64,000 nt of DNA from CACZQA01 sp050943615 (GTDB lineage Bacteria > Actinomycetota > Coriobacteriia > Coriobacteriales > QAMH01), in NCBI GenBank assembly GCA_050943615.1, contig JBMNPN010000003.1, positions 1 to 64,000 of the forward strand, read 5' to 3'. The translations under genes were made by a program, and so were the position numbers. Shown here piece by piece: positions 45,362 through 53,350 of this stretch (position 1 is the first letter of the stretch; each line of letters starts with the position of its first letter). A model generated the notes under the pieces. It saw nothing but the letters and a program-made list of their open reading frames with translations. It had not been told where the DNA came from and searched no databases.

Positions 45362-46312
45362 TTACGCCTCCTCGTTGTTGCGCTTCTTCGCGAGCTCGTG
45401 GAGCTTGCGAATGTCGTCGATGCCCTTGATGGGGCTCGGGCGGTGAAGCGGGTTCATCTTGCCGGCGACGACCATGCGCATCGCAAACGGGATGCGGTTC
45501 TTCGCGGTCTTCATCAGACCCTCGGTCTTCACCGCGAGCTTGGCCTCGTCGAGCATGCCCTTGTCGGTGAGTGAGTCCTGGAAGACCATCGCATGACGGG
45601 CGCCCATGCTGTTGGTCTTGCCCATCTTGATGGCCTCGCGGCGCAGCCAGGCGATCTCTTCGGCGACGTCGATGTCTTTGGGGCACTTCGACGTGCACTG
45701 CTCGCAGTGGATGCACTTCCACAGCTCGTTGTCGAGCACCGCGACGATGCGCTCGTCATGGCACTTGTCGCGGCTGTCGGCGGCAAAGCGGAAGGCCTTG
45801 TTCAGGATGAACGGCTCGAGGTAGGTGCCGTCGTCATAAGCCAGCTCGCGGCACTGCGAGGCGCAGACGCCGCACAGCACGCAGTCGGTCGCCGCCATGT
45901 ACTTGTGGTAGTCGGCCTCCGACTGCTTGTGGTCGTCGCGGCCCTCCTTTTCGCACATCCACGGCATGACGCGCTTCATCTTGTCGGCCTTCTCGTCAAA
46001 GGACACGACCAGGTCGCGCACGACCGGGAAGTTGTTGAGGGGCTCGAGGTAAAAGTAGTCGGTCTCGAAGGTCTTGATGAGGTCATCGAGCTGGGTTTCG
46101 CAGGCAAGGTAGGCCTCGCCATTGACCTGGATGGCGCACGACCCGCAGATGGAGTGGCGGCAGGCCTGTGTGAAGCACAGCGAGTCGTCCTGGTTCTCGC
46201 GGATGTCGTTCAGGCAGCCGAGGAGCGTGTTCACGCAGCGTTCGAACTGGTATTCCTGGTTCCAGGTGCGCTCGCCGTCGAAGCGCTTGATGTTGAAGGT
46301 AATCGTGGACAT
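45362..46312 (-). CDS. Fumarate reductase/succinate dehydrogenase iron-sulfur subunit
   Basis: A 316-residue subunit wiring the flavoprotein to the CCG subunit. The N-terminal plant-ferredoxin fold binds [2Fe-2S] by CRHSICGSCAIQ...C, followed by CVLCGVCASQC and CIHCEQCTSKCP for the [4Fe-4S] and further clusters. The ATG at 46310-46312 overlaps the flavoprotein stop (TAATG); a much longer frame upstream is a shadow of the flavoprotein gene. Fumarate would be the usual electron acceptor in this anaerobe, though succinate oxidation is possible. Confidence 0.95.
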   Translation of the reverse strand: MSTITFNIKRFDGERTWNQEYQFERCVNTLLGCLNDIRENQDDSLCFTQACRHSICGSCAIQVNGEAYLACETQLDDLIKTFETDYFYLEPLNNFPVVRDLVVSFDEKADKMKRVMPWMCEKEGRDDHKQSEADYHKYMAATDCVLCGVCASQCRELAYDDGTYLEPFILNKAFRFAADSRDKCHDERIVAVLDNELWKCIHCEQCTSKCPKDIDVAEEIAWLRREAIKMGKTNSMGARHAMVFQDSLTDKGMLDEAKLAVKTEGLMKTAKNRIPFAMRMVVAGKMNPLHRPSPIKGIDDIRKLHELAKKRNNEEA

Positions 46313-48030
46313 TAGTACTTCCTCTCCTGCGGCTGATAGCTGGTGACGGCCACATCTCGCCAGTCGATGGAGTAGTCGCCGTTGGCATCGACGGAGACGA
46401 GGGAGTGCTTCATGAAGTTCTCGTCGTCGCGCTCGGGGAAGTCGCCGCGCGAATGCGATCCGCGGCTTTCCTTGCGCTCGAGGGCACCCATACAGACCGC
46501 GCGGGCGATGGTGAGCACGTTTCCGATCTCGACGTAGTTCATGAAGGCGTTGTTGTAGACCTTGCTCGTGTCGTCGATGTAGGCGTTCTTGTATTCCGCG
46601 ATGCACTCGTCGACGGTCTTCATCGCCTGCTCGATGCCCGAGCCCTCGCGGAAGATTCCGACGCCGTTCCACATCGCCTCTGCCATTTTGTCGCGAATCT
46701 CGTAGACGTGCGTTCCCTCGTTGCGGTTGCGCATGATCTCGAAGCGGTCCTCCCAGCCCCGGCCGATGCGCTCGAGCTCGTCGGTGGCTCCGAAGGAGCG
46801 TGCAGATGCCGCCTTGGCCGCGCCGATGCCCGCCTGCTTTCCGAAGAAGCAGACCTCGGAGACGGAGTTTCCGCCCAGACGGTTGGCGCCGTGCACGGAG
46901 ATGTTGGAGCACTCGCCGGCTGCGAACAGACCGGCAATCTTGGTCGCGCAGGTCTTGTAGTCGATCACGTCGATGCCGCCCATGCTGTAGTGGTTGGACG
47001 GTCGGATCGGCACCGGGTCGGTGATCATGTCGACGCCCTCGAACTTCAGGGCGAGCTCGCGCACCTGCGGCAGGCGGTCCATGATCTTCTCGGCGCCCAG
47101 GTGGCGCATGTCGAGGTAGACGTAGGACTTCATGCCCGAACCCAGGCCGCGGCCCTCTTTGATCTCGGTTTCGATCGAGCGCGCGACGAGGTCGCGGGGA
47201 CCGAGCTCCATCTTGTCGGGAGCGTAGCGCTCCATGAAGCGCTCGCCGTCCTTGTTGATGAGGTAGCCGCCTTCGCCGCGGCAGGCCTCGGAGAGCAGCG
47301 TGCCGCTGCTGGCCAACCCCGTCGGATGGAACTGGACCATCTCGGGGTCCTTGATCGGCACGCCGGCGCGCATGGCGGCGGCGACGCCGTCTCCGGTCAT
47401 GTTCGTTGCGTTGGTCGTGCGCGTCCAGTAGACGCGGCCAAAGCCGCCCGTGGCGAGCACGACGACCTTTGCCTGGAAGGCGCAGATCTCACCGGCGCGC
47501 AGGTCGATCGCGATCAGACCCTGGATGCCATCGCCGTCGACTGCCAGGTCGAGTAGGTTGAACTCGTCGAGGAACTCGACGCCCTGCTTCAGGCAGTTCT
47601 CATAGAGCGCATGCAGCACGACGTGCCCGGTCTTGTCCTGCGCGTAGCAACAGCGAGGATGCGATGCACCGCCGAAGGGGCGCTGGGCGATGTGGCCGTT
47701 CTCGTCGCGGGAATAGGGAACGCCCATCGACTCGAGCTCGCGCACGAGGTCGGGCATGCCGTTGCAGAAGAACTCGACGGCGTCCTGGTCTGCCAGGTAG
47801 TCGGAGCCCTTGATGGTGTCGAAAATGTGGCTTTCGACCGTGTCCTCGGAATCACGGTACTTCAGCACGGCGTTCATTCCGCCCTGTGCGGCGCCCGTGT
47901 GGGAGCGGGTCGGGAAAACCTTGGTGATGACGCCCACGCTCAGATCGGGGTTCTTGCTCGCGTTGAGCGCGGCTTCCATGCCGGCGCCGCCGGCGCCGAC
48001 CACCACGATGTCGTATTTGTAGTTGCGCAT
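46312..48030 (-). CDS. Fumarate reductase/succinate dehydrogenase flavoprotein
   Basis: A 572-residue FAD subunit. The FAD site DIVVVGAGGAGMEAAL, the histidyl-FAD loop TRSHTGAAQGGMNA (His in SHTGAAQGG) and the active-site R/H motifs (HPTGLASSG, SNHYSMGG) are present. The LFAAGECSNISVHGANRLGGNS segment is the C-terminal signature. It starts 12 nt after the fumarase beta gene and overlaps the iron-sulfur subunit. The gene order fumAB-frdAB-CCG forms a compact malate-to-succinate module. Confidence 0.97.
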   Translation of the reverse strand: MRNYKYDIVVVGAGGAGMEAALNASKNPDLSVGVITKVFPTRSHTGAAQGGMNAVLKYRDSEDTVESHIFDTIKGSDYLADQDAVEFFCNGMPDLVRELESMGVPYSRDENGHIAQRPFGGASHPRCCYAQDKTGHVVLHALYENCLKQGVEFLDEFNLLDLAVDGDGIQGLIAIDLRAGEICAFQAKVVVLATGGFGRVYWTRTTNATNMTGDGVAAAMRAGVPIKDPEMVQFHPTGLASSGTLLSEACRGEGGYLINKDGERFMERYAPDKMELGPRDLVARSIETEIKEGRGLGSGMKSYVYLDMRHLGAEKIMDRLPQVRELALKFEGVDMITDPVPIRPSNHYSMGGIDVIDYKTCATKIAGLFAAGECSNISVHGANRLGGNSVSEVCFFGKQAGIGAAKAASARSFGATDELERIGRGWEDRFEIMRNRNEGTHVYEIRDKMAEAMWNGVGIFREGSGIEQAMKTVDECIAEYKNAYIDDTSKVYNNAFMNYVEIGNVLTIARAVCMGALERKESRGSHSRGDFPERDDENFMKHSLVSVDANGDYSIDWRDVAVTSYQPQERKY

Positions 48031-48042
48031 AGGGGCGTGCTC

Positions 48043-48606
48043 CTAGTCCTCGACGCGGTACTTTGCAGGTCCGATCTCGTAGATGTTGTTGCCCTTGGAA
48101 TCGATCGCGACAATGCAAGGATAATCCTCGACGACGAGACGGCGCACTGCCTCGGGGCCCAGATCATCGTAGGCGACGACCTCGCACTCCTTGACGGAGG
48201 CGGCGATGACCGCAGCGGCACCGCCGATGGAGGCGAAGTACACGACGTTGTTCTTGACCATGGAGTCGATGACTTCCTTGGAGCGCGGGCCCTTGCCGAC
48301 CATGCCCTTGAGACCGGCCTGCTCGATCATCTGGGGCGTGTAGGCGTCCATGCGCCCGGAGGTGGTGGGGCCGCACGAACCGATGACATGGCCCGGCTTG
48401 GCGGGCGTGGGACCTGCGTAGTAGATGACCTGGCCATGGAAGTCGACGGGGAGCGGCTCGCCCTTGTCGAGCTTTTCGGTCATGATCTTGTGCGCGGCGT
48501 CGCGGCCGGTGTAGATGACGCCGGAGATGCTGATCATGTCGCCGCAGTGCAGGTCGTTGATGACCTCGTCGGTCAGTGGAGTGGTGATTTTCTTGACTTC
48601 AGCCAT
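48043..48606 (-). CDS. Class I fumarase beta subunit (FumA C-terminal type)
   Basis: A 187-residue beta subunit of the two-part, oxygen-sensitive [4Fe-4S] fumarase. The family motif GPTTSGRMDAYTP and the KGPRSKEVIDSM segment are present, and ASIGGAAAVIAASVK is typical. The ATG at 48604-48606 is used; a frame with 100 extra codons overlapping the alpha gene is rejected. It follows the alpha subunit after 46 nt. Confidence 0.94.
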   Translation of the reverse strand: MAEVKKITTPLTDEVINDLHCGDMISISGVIYTGRDAAHKIMTEKLDKGEPLPVDFHGQVIYYAGPTPAKPGHVIGSCGPTTSGRMDAYTPQMIEQAGLKGMVGKGPRSKEVIDSMVKNNVVYFASIGGAAAVIAASVKECEVVAYDDLGPEAVRRLVVEDYPCIVAIDSKGNNIYEIGPAKYRVED

Positions 48607-48652
48607 GATGCTTCCTCTCGAGAATAGCTTATCTGCCGATTGACCAATTGCC

Positions 48653-49498
48653 TTAGAGAACGACCTGCTTGTGACGTGCCGCATGGCAGTTGAGGGTGAC
48701 GCCGACAGGCATGGTGGCAATGTGGGTCGGATAGACCTCGATGTGAACGGCGAGCGCCGTGGTGAGGCCACCGAAGCCCTGCGGTCCGACGCCGGACTTG
48801 TTGATCGTCTCGAGAAGCTCCTGCTCGAGCTTGGCGTACTCGGGGTTCGGGTTGGGAGCGCCCGCCTCGCGGCGCAGCGCCTGCTTGGACAGCTGCATCG
48901 CCTTGTCGGCATTGCCGCCGATGCCGACGCCGACGATGGTCGGCGGGCAGGGGTTGCCGCCGGCGTTGACGACGGACTCGACGACGAACTGCTTGACGCC
49001 CTCGAGGCCCTGGGCGGGCTTGAGCATCTTGAGCTGGGACATGTTCTCGGAACCAGCGCCCTTGGGCATGACGGTCAGGGTCAGCTTGTCGCCCGGAACG
49101 AGCTTGGTGTAGATGATGCCCGGCGTGTTGTCGCCGGCGTTCTTGCGGTTCAGGACCGGGTCGATGACGGTCGACTTGCGCAGATAGCCATCGGTGTAGC
49201 CCTTGGCGATACCAGCGTTGATGGCATCTTCGAAATCGCCACCGACGATGTGAACGTCTTGGCCGAGTTCTGCAAAGACGATGACCATGCCGGTGTCCTG
49301 GCACATCGGAACGGTGGTGTCACGGGCGATCTTGATGTTCTTGCAGATCTTTTCCATGGCGTACTTGCCGAATTCGGATTCCTCTTTCGCAGTCGCCTCC
49401 TGGATGATCTTCTCGACATCAGCGGGAAGGTCGCAGGCTGCCTCGATGCACAGACGCGAAATCTCTTCGGTGATCTTATCGACGCTGATTTCCTTCAT
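48653..49498 (-). CDS. Class I fumarase alpha subunit (FumA N-terminal type)
   Basis: A 281-residue alpha subunit carrying the iron-sulfur ligands. Cysteines appear in MCQDTGMVIVF, GGNPCPPTIVGVGIGG and near the C-terminal LNCHAARHK; AKEESEFGKYAMEKI is typical of the family. The ATG at 49496-49498 is preferred to a codon four residues upstream. It is the first enzyme gene of the energy operon, 208 nt after the transporter, with a structured leader. Confidence 0.94.
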   Translation of the reverse strand: MKEISVDKITEEISRLCIEAACDLPADVEKIIQEATAKEESEFGKYAMEKICKNIKIARDTTVPMCQDTGMVIVFAELGQDVHIVGGDFEDAINAGIAKGYTDGYLRKSTVIDPVLNRKNAGDNTPGIIYTKLVPGDKLTLTVMPKGAGSENMSQLKMLKPAQGLEGVKQFVVESVVNAGGNPCPPTIVGVGIGGNADKAMQLSKQALRREAGAPNPNPEYAKLEQELLETINKSGVGPQGFGGLTTALAVHIEVYPTHIATMPVGVTLNCHAARHKQVVL

Positions 49499-49565
49499 GA
49501 CTTTTCTCACCTTTCTCTTATGAACCTCTCTGCTGCATCCGTGCAGCGGGACATGAGGTCAAACA

Positions 49566-49693
49566 GGTACGGGAACGGCCCTTGAAAGCCCCATGGCTCA
49601 AAGGCCGTTCCTCTTTCCCCGCCGCCAGAGGAGTTTTCGTCCCTGGCGGCGGGAATGCGAGTGAACGGGCGCCCCCCCTATGAACGATGCCCG
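49566..49693 (-). other. Three stem-loops upstream of the fumarase genes
   Basis: In the 208-nt gap before fumarase alpha, three inverted repeats lie in series: GAACGGGC/GCCCGTTC (about 49663-49693), CCCGCCGCCAG/CTGGCGGCGGG (about 49618-49653) and GGAACGGCC/GGCCGTTCC (about 49572-49611). Only the third, read on the plus strand, has a T-rich tail, so on the minus transcript they are structure rather than obvious terminators. Confidence 0.55.
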
Positions 49694-49706
49694 TTCACGA
49701 GAGGGT

Positions 49707-51302
49707 CTACATGTAGCCGATGATGCCCCACCAGCCAAAACCGACCGTGAAGAAGATGAGCATCGTGATGATGCCGCAGATAAGGCCGATGGTCCACCAC
49801 TTGCCCTGGGACACGTAGCCGCTGCCGAAGAAGACAGGGCCGGGACCGGAGCCGTAGTGGGTCAGGCAGCCCATGAGGTTGGAGAAGCAGCCGAGCAGCA
49901 TGGCGGAGGCCAGCGGCGGGGCACCTGCGGCCAGGCAGACCATGAGGAATGCGCTGTACATCGCCGAGACGTGCGCCGTGGCGGATGCGAACAGATAGTG
50001 CGAGATGAAGTAGATGACGCCGAGGATGATGAGGGCGACCAGCCAGGGCATGCCGCTCACGACGCCTGCCATGAGGTCGGAGAACCAGGGGATGAGACCC
50101 ATGGTGTTGAGGTAGGTGGCCATCATGACGAGGGCGGCGAACCAGACCAAGGTATCCCAAGCGCCCTTCTCGGACTTGATGTCATCCCAGTTGAGAACGC
50201 CGAGCAGGAGGAGCAGCGACAGGCCGATGAAACCGGTGACCGTGGCGTTGAGCCCGATGGAGGAGCCGGCGATCCAGAGGACGAGGATGATGATGAAGAC
50301 CGCGATCATGAGTTTCTCGGAGGTCTTGACAGGGCCCATCTCCTGGAGCTTGGCATGAGCGAGGTCGGCCGCCTCGGGAGTCTCTTTGATCTCGGGCGGG
50401 AAGATCTTGAAGATGACCCAGGGAACGACGATCAGGCAGACGAGGCCGGGAACGCAGGCGGCAATCGCCCAGCCAGCCCAATCGATGTTGATGCCCGCAG
50501 CAGATGCCGCAAGAGAAACGGCCAACGGGTTTGCCGCCATGGCGGTCATGAACATCGAGGAGGTGATCATATCGGCCTGGAATGCGGTGACGTGCAGGTA
50601 CGCGCCGATCTTGCGTCCAGTTCCGTCATCGGGGCGAGATCCGAAGACGCGCGAAAGCGACTGGACGATCGGGTAGATGACGCCGCCGGCACGAGCGGTG
50701 TTTGAGGGCATCGCCGTCGCGAGGACGAGGTCGGTCACGGCAAGGGAATAGGAAAGGCCCAAGGTCCTCTTGCCGAACTTGCTCATGAACAGGTACGCGA
50801 TGCGGTTGCCAAGTCCAGTCTTGATGAAGCCGCGCGAGATGAAGAACGCGATGACGATCAGCCAGATCGTGGTGTTGTGGAAACCGGAGAGCGTGTTGGT
50901 GATGAACGACGTAGAGGTCTTGCCGTCGTCGAGGATACCGGTGAGCATGATGACCGTCAGGGCGATAATCGAAACCGCGCCCATTGGCAGCGGCTTGGAA
51001 ATCAGTCCGACGATGGTCGCCACGAAGATGGCAAAGAGATGCCAGCAGTTGACGGCGACGTAATGAGCGGCTTCGGCATCGCTCATTCCCGCCTTGGTAA
51101 TGAGGGTATTGAAAGCCCCGCCGTCACCGACAACATCCGCTGCGAAGGTCTCGAGCCCCGCAGGCATTGGAACGAACCAGAGGATGACGCCAACGAGGAC
51201 CGTGATCACGAGCGCGATCCAGTTGAGTCCCCCCTTCTTCGGCTTGGCCTCTTTTTTGGCCTTCGCCGATTCGGCATGAAACGATTTTTCCGTATCAGCC
51301 AT
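49707..51302 (-). CDS. DASS-family anion transporter (SLC13/CitT-like), probable dicarboxylate
   Basis: A 531-residue transporter with about 12-14 helices. The DASS motif region AMPSNTARAGGVIYPIVQSL, with the SNT signature, and the ITSSMFMTAMAANP segment in the first half are diagnostic; the second half has ASATAHVSAMYSAF in the corresponding repeat. Members move malate, fumarate/succinate, citrate or 2-oxoglutarate. The fumarase and fumarate reductase downstream make C4-dicarboxylate uptake or exchange the best guess. The ATG at 51300-51302 has AAGGGAG 6 nt upstream. The gene diverges from a LuxR regulator, its likely controller. Confidence 0.9.
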   Translation of the reverse strand: MADTEKSFHAESAKAKKEAKPKKGGLNWIALVITVLVGVILWFVPMPAGLETFAADVVGDGGAFNTLITKAGMSDAEAAHYVAVNCWHLFAIFVATIVGLISKPLPMGAVSIIALTVIMLTGILDDGKTSTSFITNTLSGFHNTTIWLIVIAFFISRGFIKTGLGNRIAYLFMSKFGKRTLGLSYSLAVTDLVLATAMPSNTARAGGVIYPIVQSLSRVFGSRPDDGTGRKIGAYLHVTAFQADMITSSMFMTAMAANPLAVSLAASAAGINIDWAGWAIAACVPGLVCLIVVPWVIFKIFPPEIKETPEAADLAHAKLQEMGPVKTSEKLMIAVFIIILVLWIAGSSIGLNATVTGFIGLSLLLLLGVLNWDDIKSEKGAWDTLVWFAALVMMATYLNTMGLIPWFSDLMAGVVSGMPWLVALIILGVIYFISHYLFASATAHVSAMYSAFLMVCLAAGAPPLASAMLLGCFSNLMGCLTHYGSGPGPVFFGSGYVSQGKWWTIGLICGIITMLIFFTVGFGWWGIIGYM

Positions 51303-51744
51303 TACCCACTCCCTTCTTGCGTGAGCTTCCTCCTGAAGCTCTTGATGCTCGGGGGCATTATTGAAAAATCTGCCTCCGGTGCCCTTGGGCACACCGTAGA
51401 AAGTACACGCTGTCTGGAAGCTTTCCTACACCCGCAAAGGGTGTTTTATTACCATAAACCCCAGCTCAGAGCATGGGTGTGTAATTAAGTGACGACTGAG
51501 GGGCCGATTGCGAACCTCCTTTCCCGCATTGTGCGCGAGCACGCACCATGCCACCTGGCAGCTCTAGGACCTGTGTCATGAGAACGTTTTGGGACAAAGG
51601 GCTATAGTGGTCAGGTAAACCTTGTACTCGAACCAGTTTTTCGGTTTATGTGTAATGCCATAGGGGACTCAGGCGTCGCAGAACTTTTCGCGATGCTGCG
51701 CAATAAGCGCGCGGAAAGAAGGCGTCGTCAAAGGAGCGGCGATC
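51303..51744. promoter_or_regulatory. Divergent regulatory region between transporter and LuxR regulator
   Basis: A 442-bp gap without a gene. It contains the 14-bp palindrome GTGCCC-TT-GGGCAC (51379-51392) and the inverted repeat ACACCC-GCAAA-GGGTGT (51428-51444), both toward the transporter side, and a TATAGT near 51613 toward the regulator. These are candidate operator sites for the membrane LuxR protein. Confidence 0.5.
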
Positions 51745-53307
51745 ATGAACTCGAACAACCGCAAGGTCGCCCTTGCTCTCGGACTGACCTTCGGTGCCAT
51801 TTGGACAGGAGACTCTGTCTTTCTCGAAGCGCTGGGGCCAGCGTTTTCAGTGCTCTACATGCGCTGTGCTTCTGCTGTGCTCTACCTGCTCTTTTTGCTG
51901 TGTGCAAAACTGTTCTACGAAAAACATGAACGCGCCGCAAAATCCCGCAGCGAGCACCTTGTTGCTTCGGGGCGCTTTCTCATTCCGAGCTGCATCATCG
52001 GTCTCTGCTGCTATATTGCCGGAGGGACTCTCATTCTCTTCAACTTCGGCCATCCCTACCTCGGGTTTGCGCTGACCAAGATCATTGGCGCTCCACTCAC
52101 CATCGGCAGCGTGTACCTGTTCGGCTCCCCAGGACGCATTAACGTCATGAGGGATACTGCCGAAAGCGTTTCGCTCTCTTTTTTCATCTTTGCCCTTGCA
52201 CGCTTTTTGATGAGCTCGACTCTTATCGACAGCACCATCTCGGCTCTTGCAAGCTTCATCCTTCTCGCAGCGGCAACGGCATTGATAACGCGGGAGACCG
52301 ACGGCGTGATGAACCTGCTGAAAGACCTCGATGCGCGCAATGAGAAGCCCGAGGTCATATTGCGACCACTGCACAAGATCATGAATGCCCCGCTTATCGC
52401 GGGCCTTATGCTCGTGAGCCTCATGCTCGGCTTTGTTCGGCACGGCCTTGGCTCCGTGAACCCGCCCGACGCTCTTATCATCCTCGTGTTCATGACACTT
52501 ACGATGCTGGGACTCTACCTGTATAAAAAGGGACTCTCCCTAAGCCTGTTCTTTCAGGTCGGTGTCGTCTGCATGACCGCCGCCATCCTGCTCGAATCGC
52601 TTCTCGCGTTGAGCAAGTTCCCACTCGAAAACCTGCTTCTGTGGTATTCGTCGGCAGCATTCGAGACGACCTCAATGATGCTGTGCATCTGGACGTCCCA
52701 TAATTCCACTCGGCCCTTCTTTGCGGCCATCATCTCGCGCACCATCATGGTCTTCGGACATCTGCTCGGGACCCTGATCATCCTCGGAGAAATGCTTCTG
52801 TCCCTCGAAGTTCCCGGAGGCGGTACCATCGCCCCCTCCGTGCTCGTGTTCATCTTCATCCTGATGCTCCTGTTCAGCTACCGTATCCCAACGCTGCAGG
52901 TTATCTTCTTCTCGCTGCCTCCCAACGATTTCGACGCCGAAGTCTCACCGGAGGGCGAGGCTCTCAACGCCGCCGCAGAGGGACGCAAGCCCGACGAGGT
53001 GCCAAACGCCAGCGCGGTCATGAGCAAAGAGGAGCAGTGGCGCGACCACCGGCGTCGGTCCTGCCGACGGGTCGCAGATACCTACTCTCTGACCAAGCGC
53101 GAGATCGATGTGCTCTACGAGCTTTCCGAAGGACGCTCAGTAAGCTACATGGCCGACCGCTTCGTGCTCTCCCCCAACACCGTGAAGATGCACATCCGCC
53201 ACATCTACCAAAAGCTCGACGTCCACAGCAAGCAGGAGGTCATCGACATCGTCAATGCAGCTGGGGAGCTGGTTGACGACGACGACCAGCAGAAAGTTGT
53301 AGACTAA
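51745..53307 (+). CDS. LuxR-family regulator with multi-helix membrane domain
   Basis: A 520-residue protein with an N-terminal domain of about 10-12 membrane helices (residues 1 to about 390), a charged linker and a C-terminal LuxR helix-turn-helix (about 448-508) with the signature LTKREIDVLYELSEGRSVSYMADRFVLSPNTVKMHIRHIYQKLDVHSKQE-type pattern (positions 448 onward). Such membrane-embedded LuxR proteins are expanded in Eggerthellaceae and commonly neighbour the catabolic genes they sense for. Divergent orientation points to control of the transporter and fumarase/reductase operon. The ATG at 51745 has AAAGGAG 8 nt upstream. Confidence 0.93.
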   Translation: MNSNNRKVALALGLTFGAIWTGDSVFLEALGPAFSVLYMRCASAVLYLLFLLCAKLFYEKHERAAKSRSEHLVASGRFLIPSCIIGLCCYIAGGTLILFNFGHPYLGFALTKIIGAPLTIGSVYLFGSPGRINVMRDTAESVSLSFFIFALARFLMSSTLIDSTISALASFILLAAATALITRETDGVMNLLKDLDARNEKPEVILRPLHKIMNAPLIAGLMLVSLMLGFVRHGLGSVNPPDALIILVFMTLTMLGLYLYKKGLSLSLFFQVGVVCMTAAILLESLLALSKFPLENLLLWYSSAAFETTSMMLCIWTSHNSTRPFFAAIISRTIMVFGHLLGTLIILGEMLLSLEVPGGGTIAPSVLVFIFILMLLFSYRIPTLQVIFFSLPPNDFDAEVSPEGEALNAAAEGRKPDEVPNASAVMSKEEQWRDHRRRSCRRVADTYSLTKREIDVLYELSEGRSVSYMADRFVLSPNTVKMHIRHIYQKLDVHSKQEVIDIVNAAGELVDDDDQQKVVD

Positions 53308-53350
53308 GGCGCACGTTGCCATCCGAAAACAAAGAGGTAGCCCCCTTCTC

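Noticed and set aside
46313..46912. 200-codon upstream extension of the fumarate reductase iron-sulfur subunit
   Set aside because: It overlaps the flavoprotein gene in another frame and is Arg-rich; the TAATG overlap gives the proper start.
51648..51929. Small plus-strand frame overlapping the start of the LuxR regulator
   Set aside because: No good ribosome site, Arg/Cys-rich composition and overlap with a well-supported gene.
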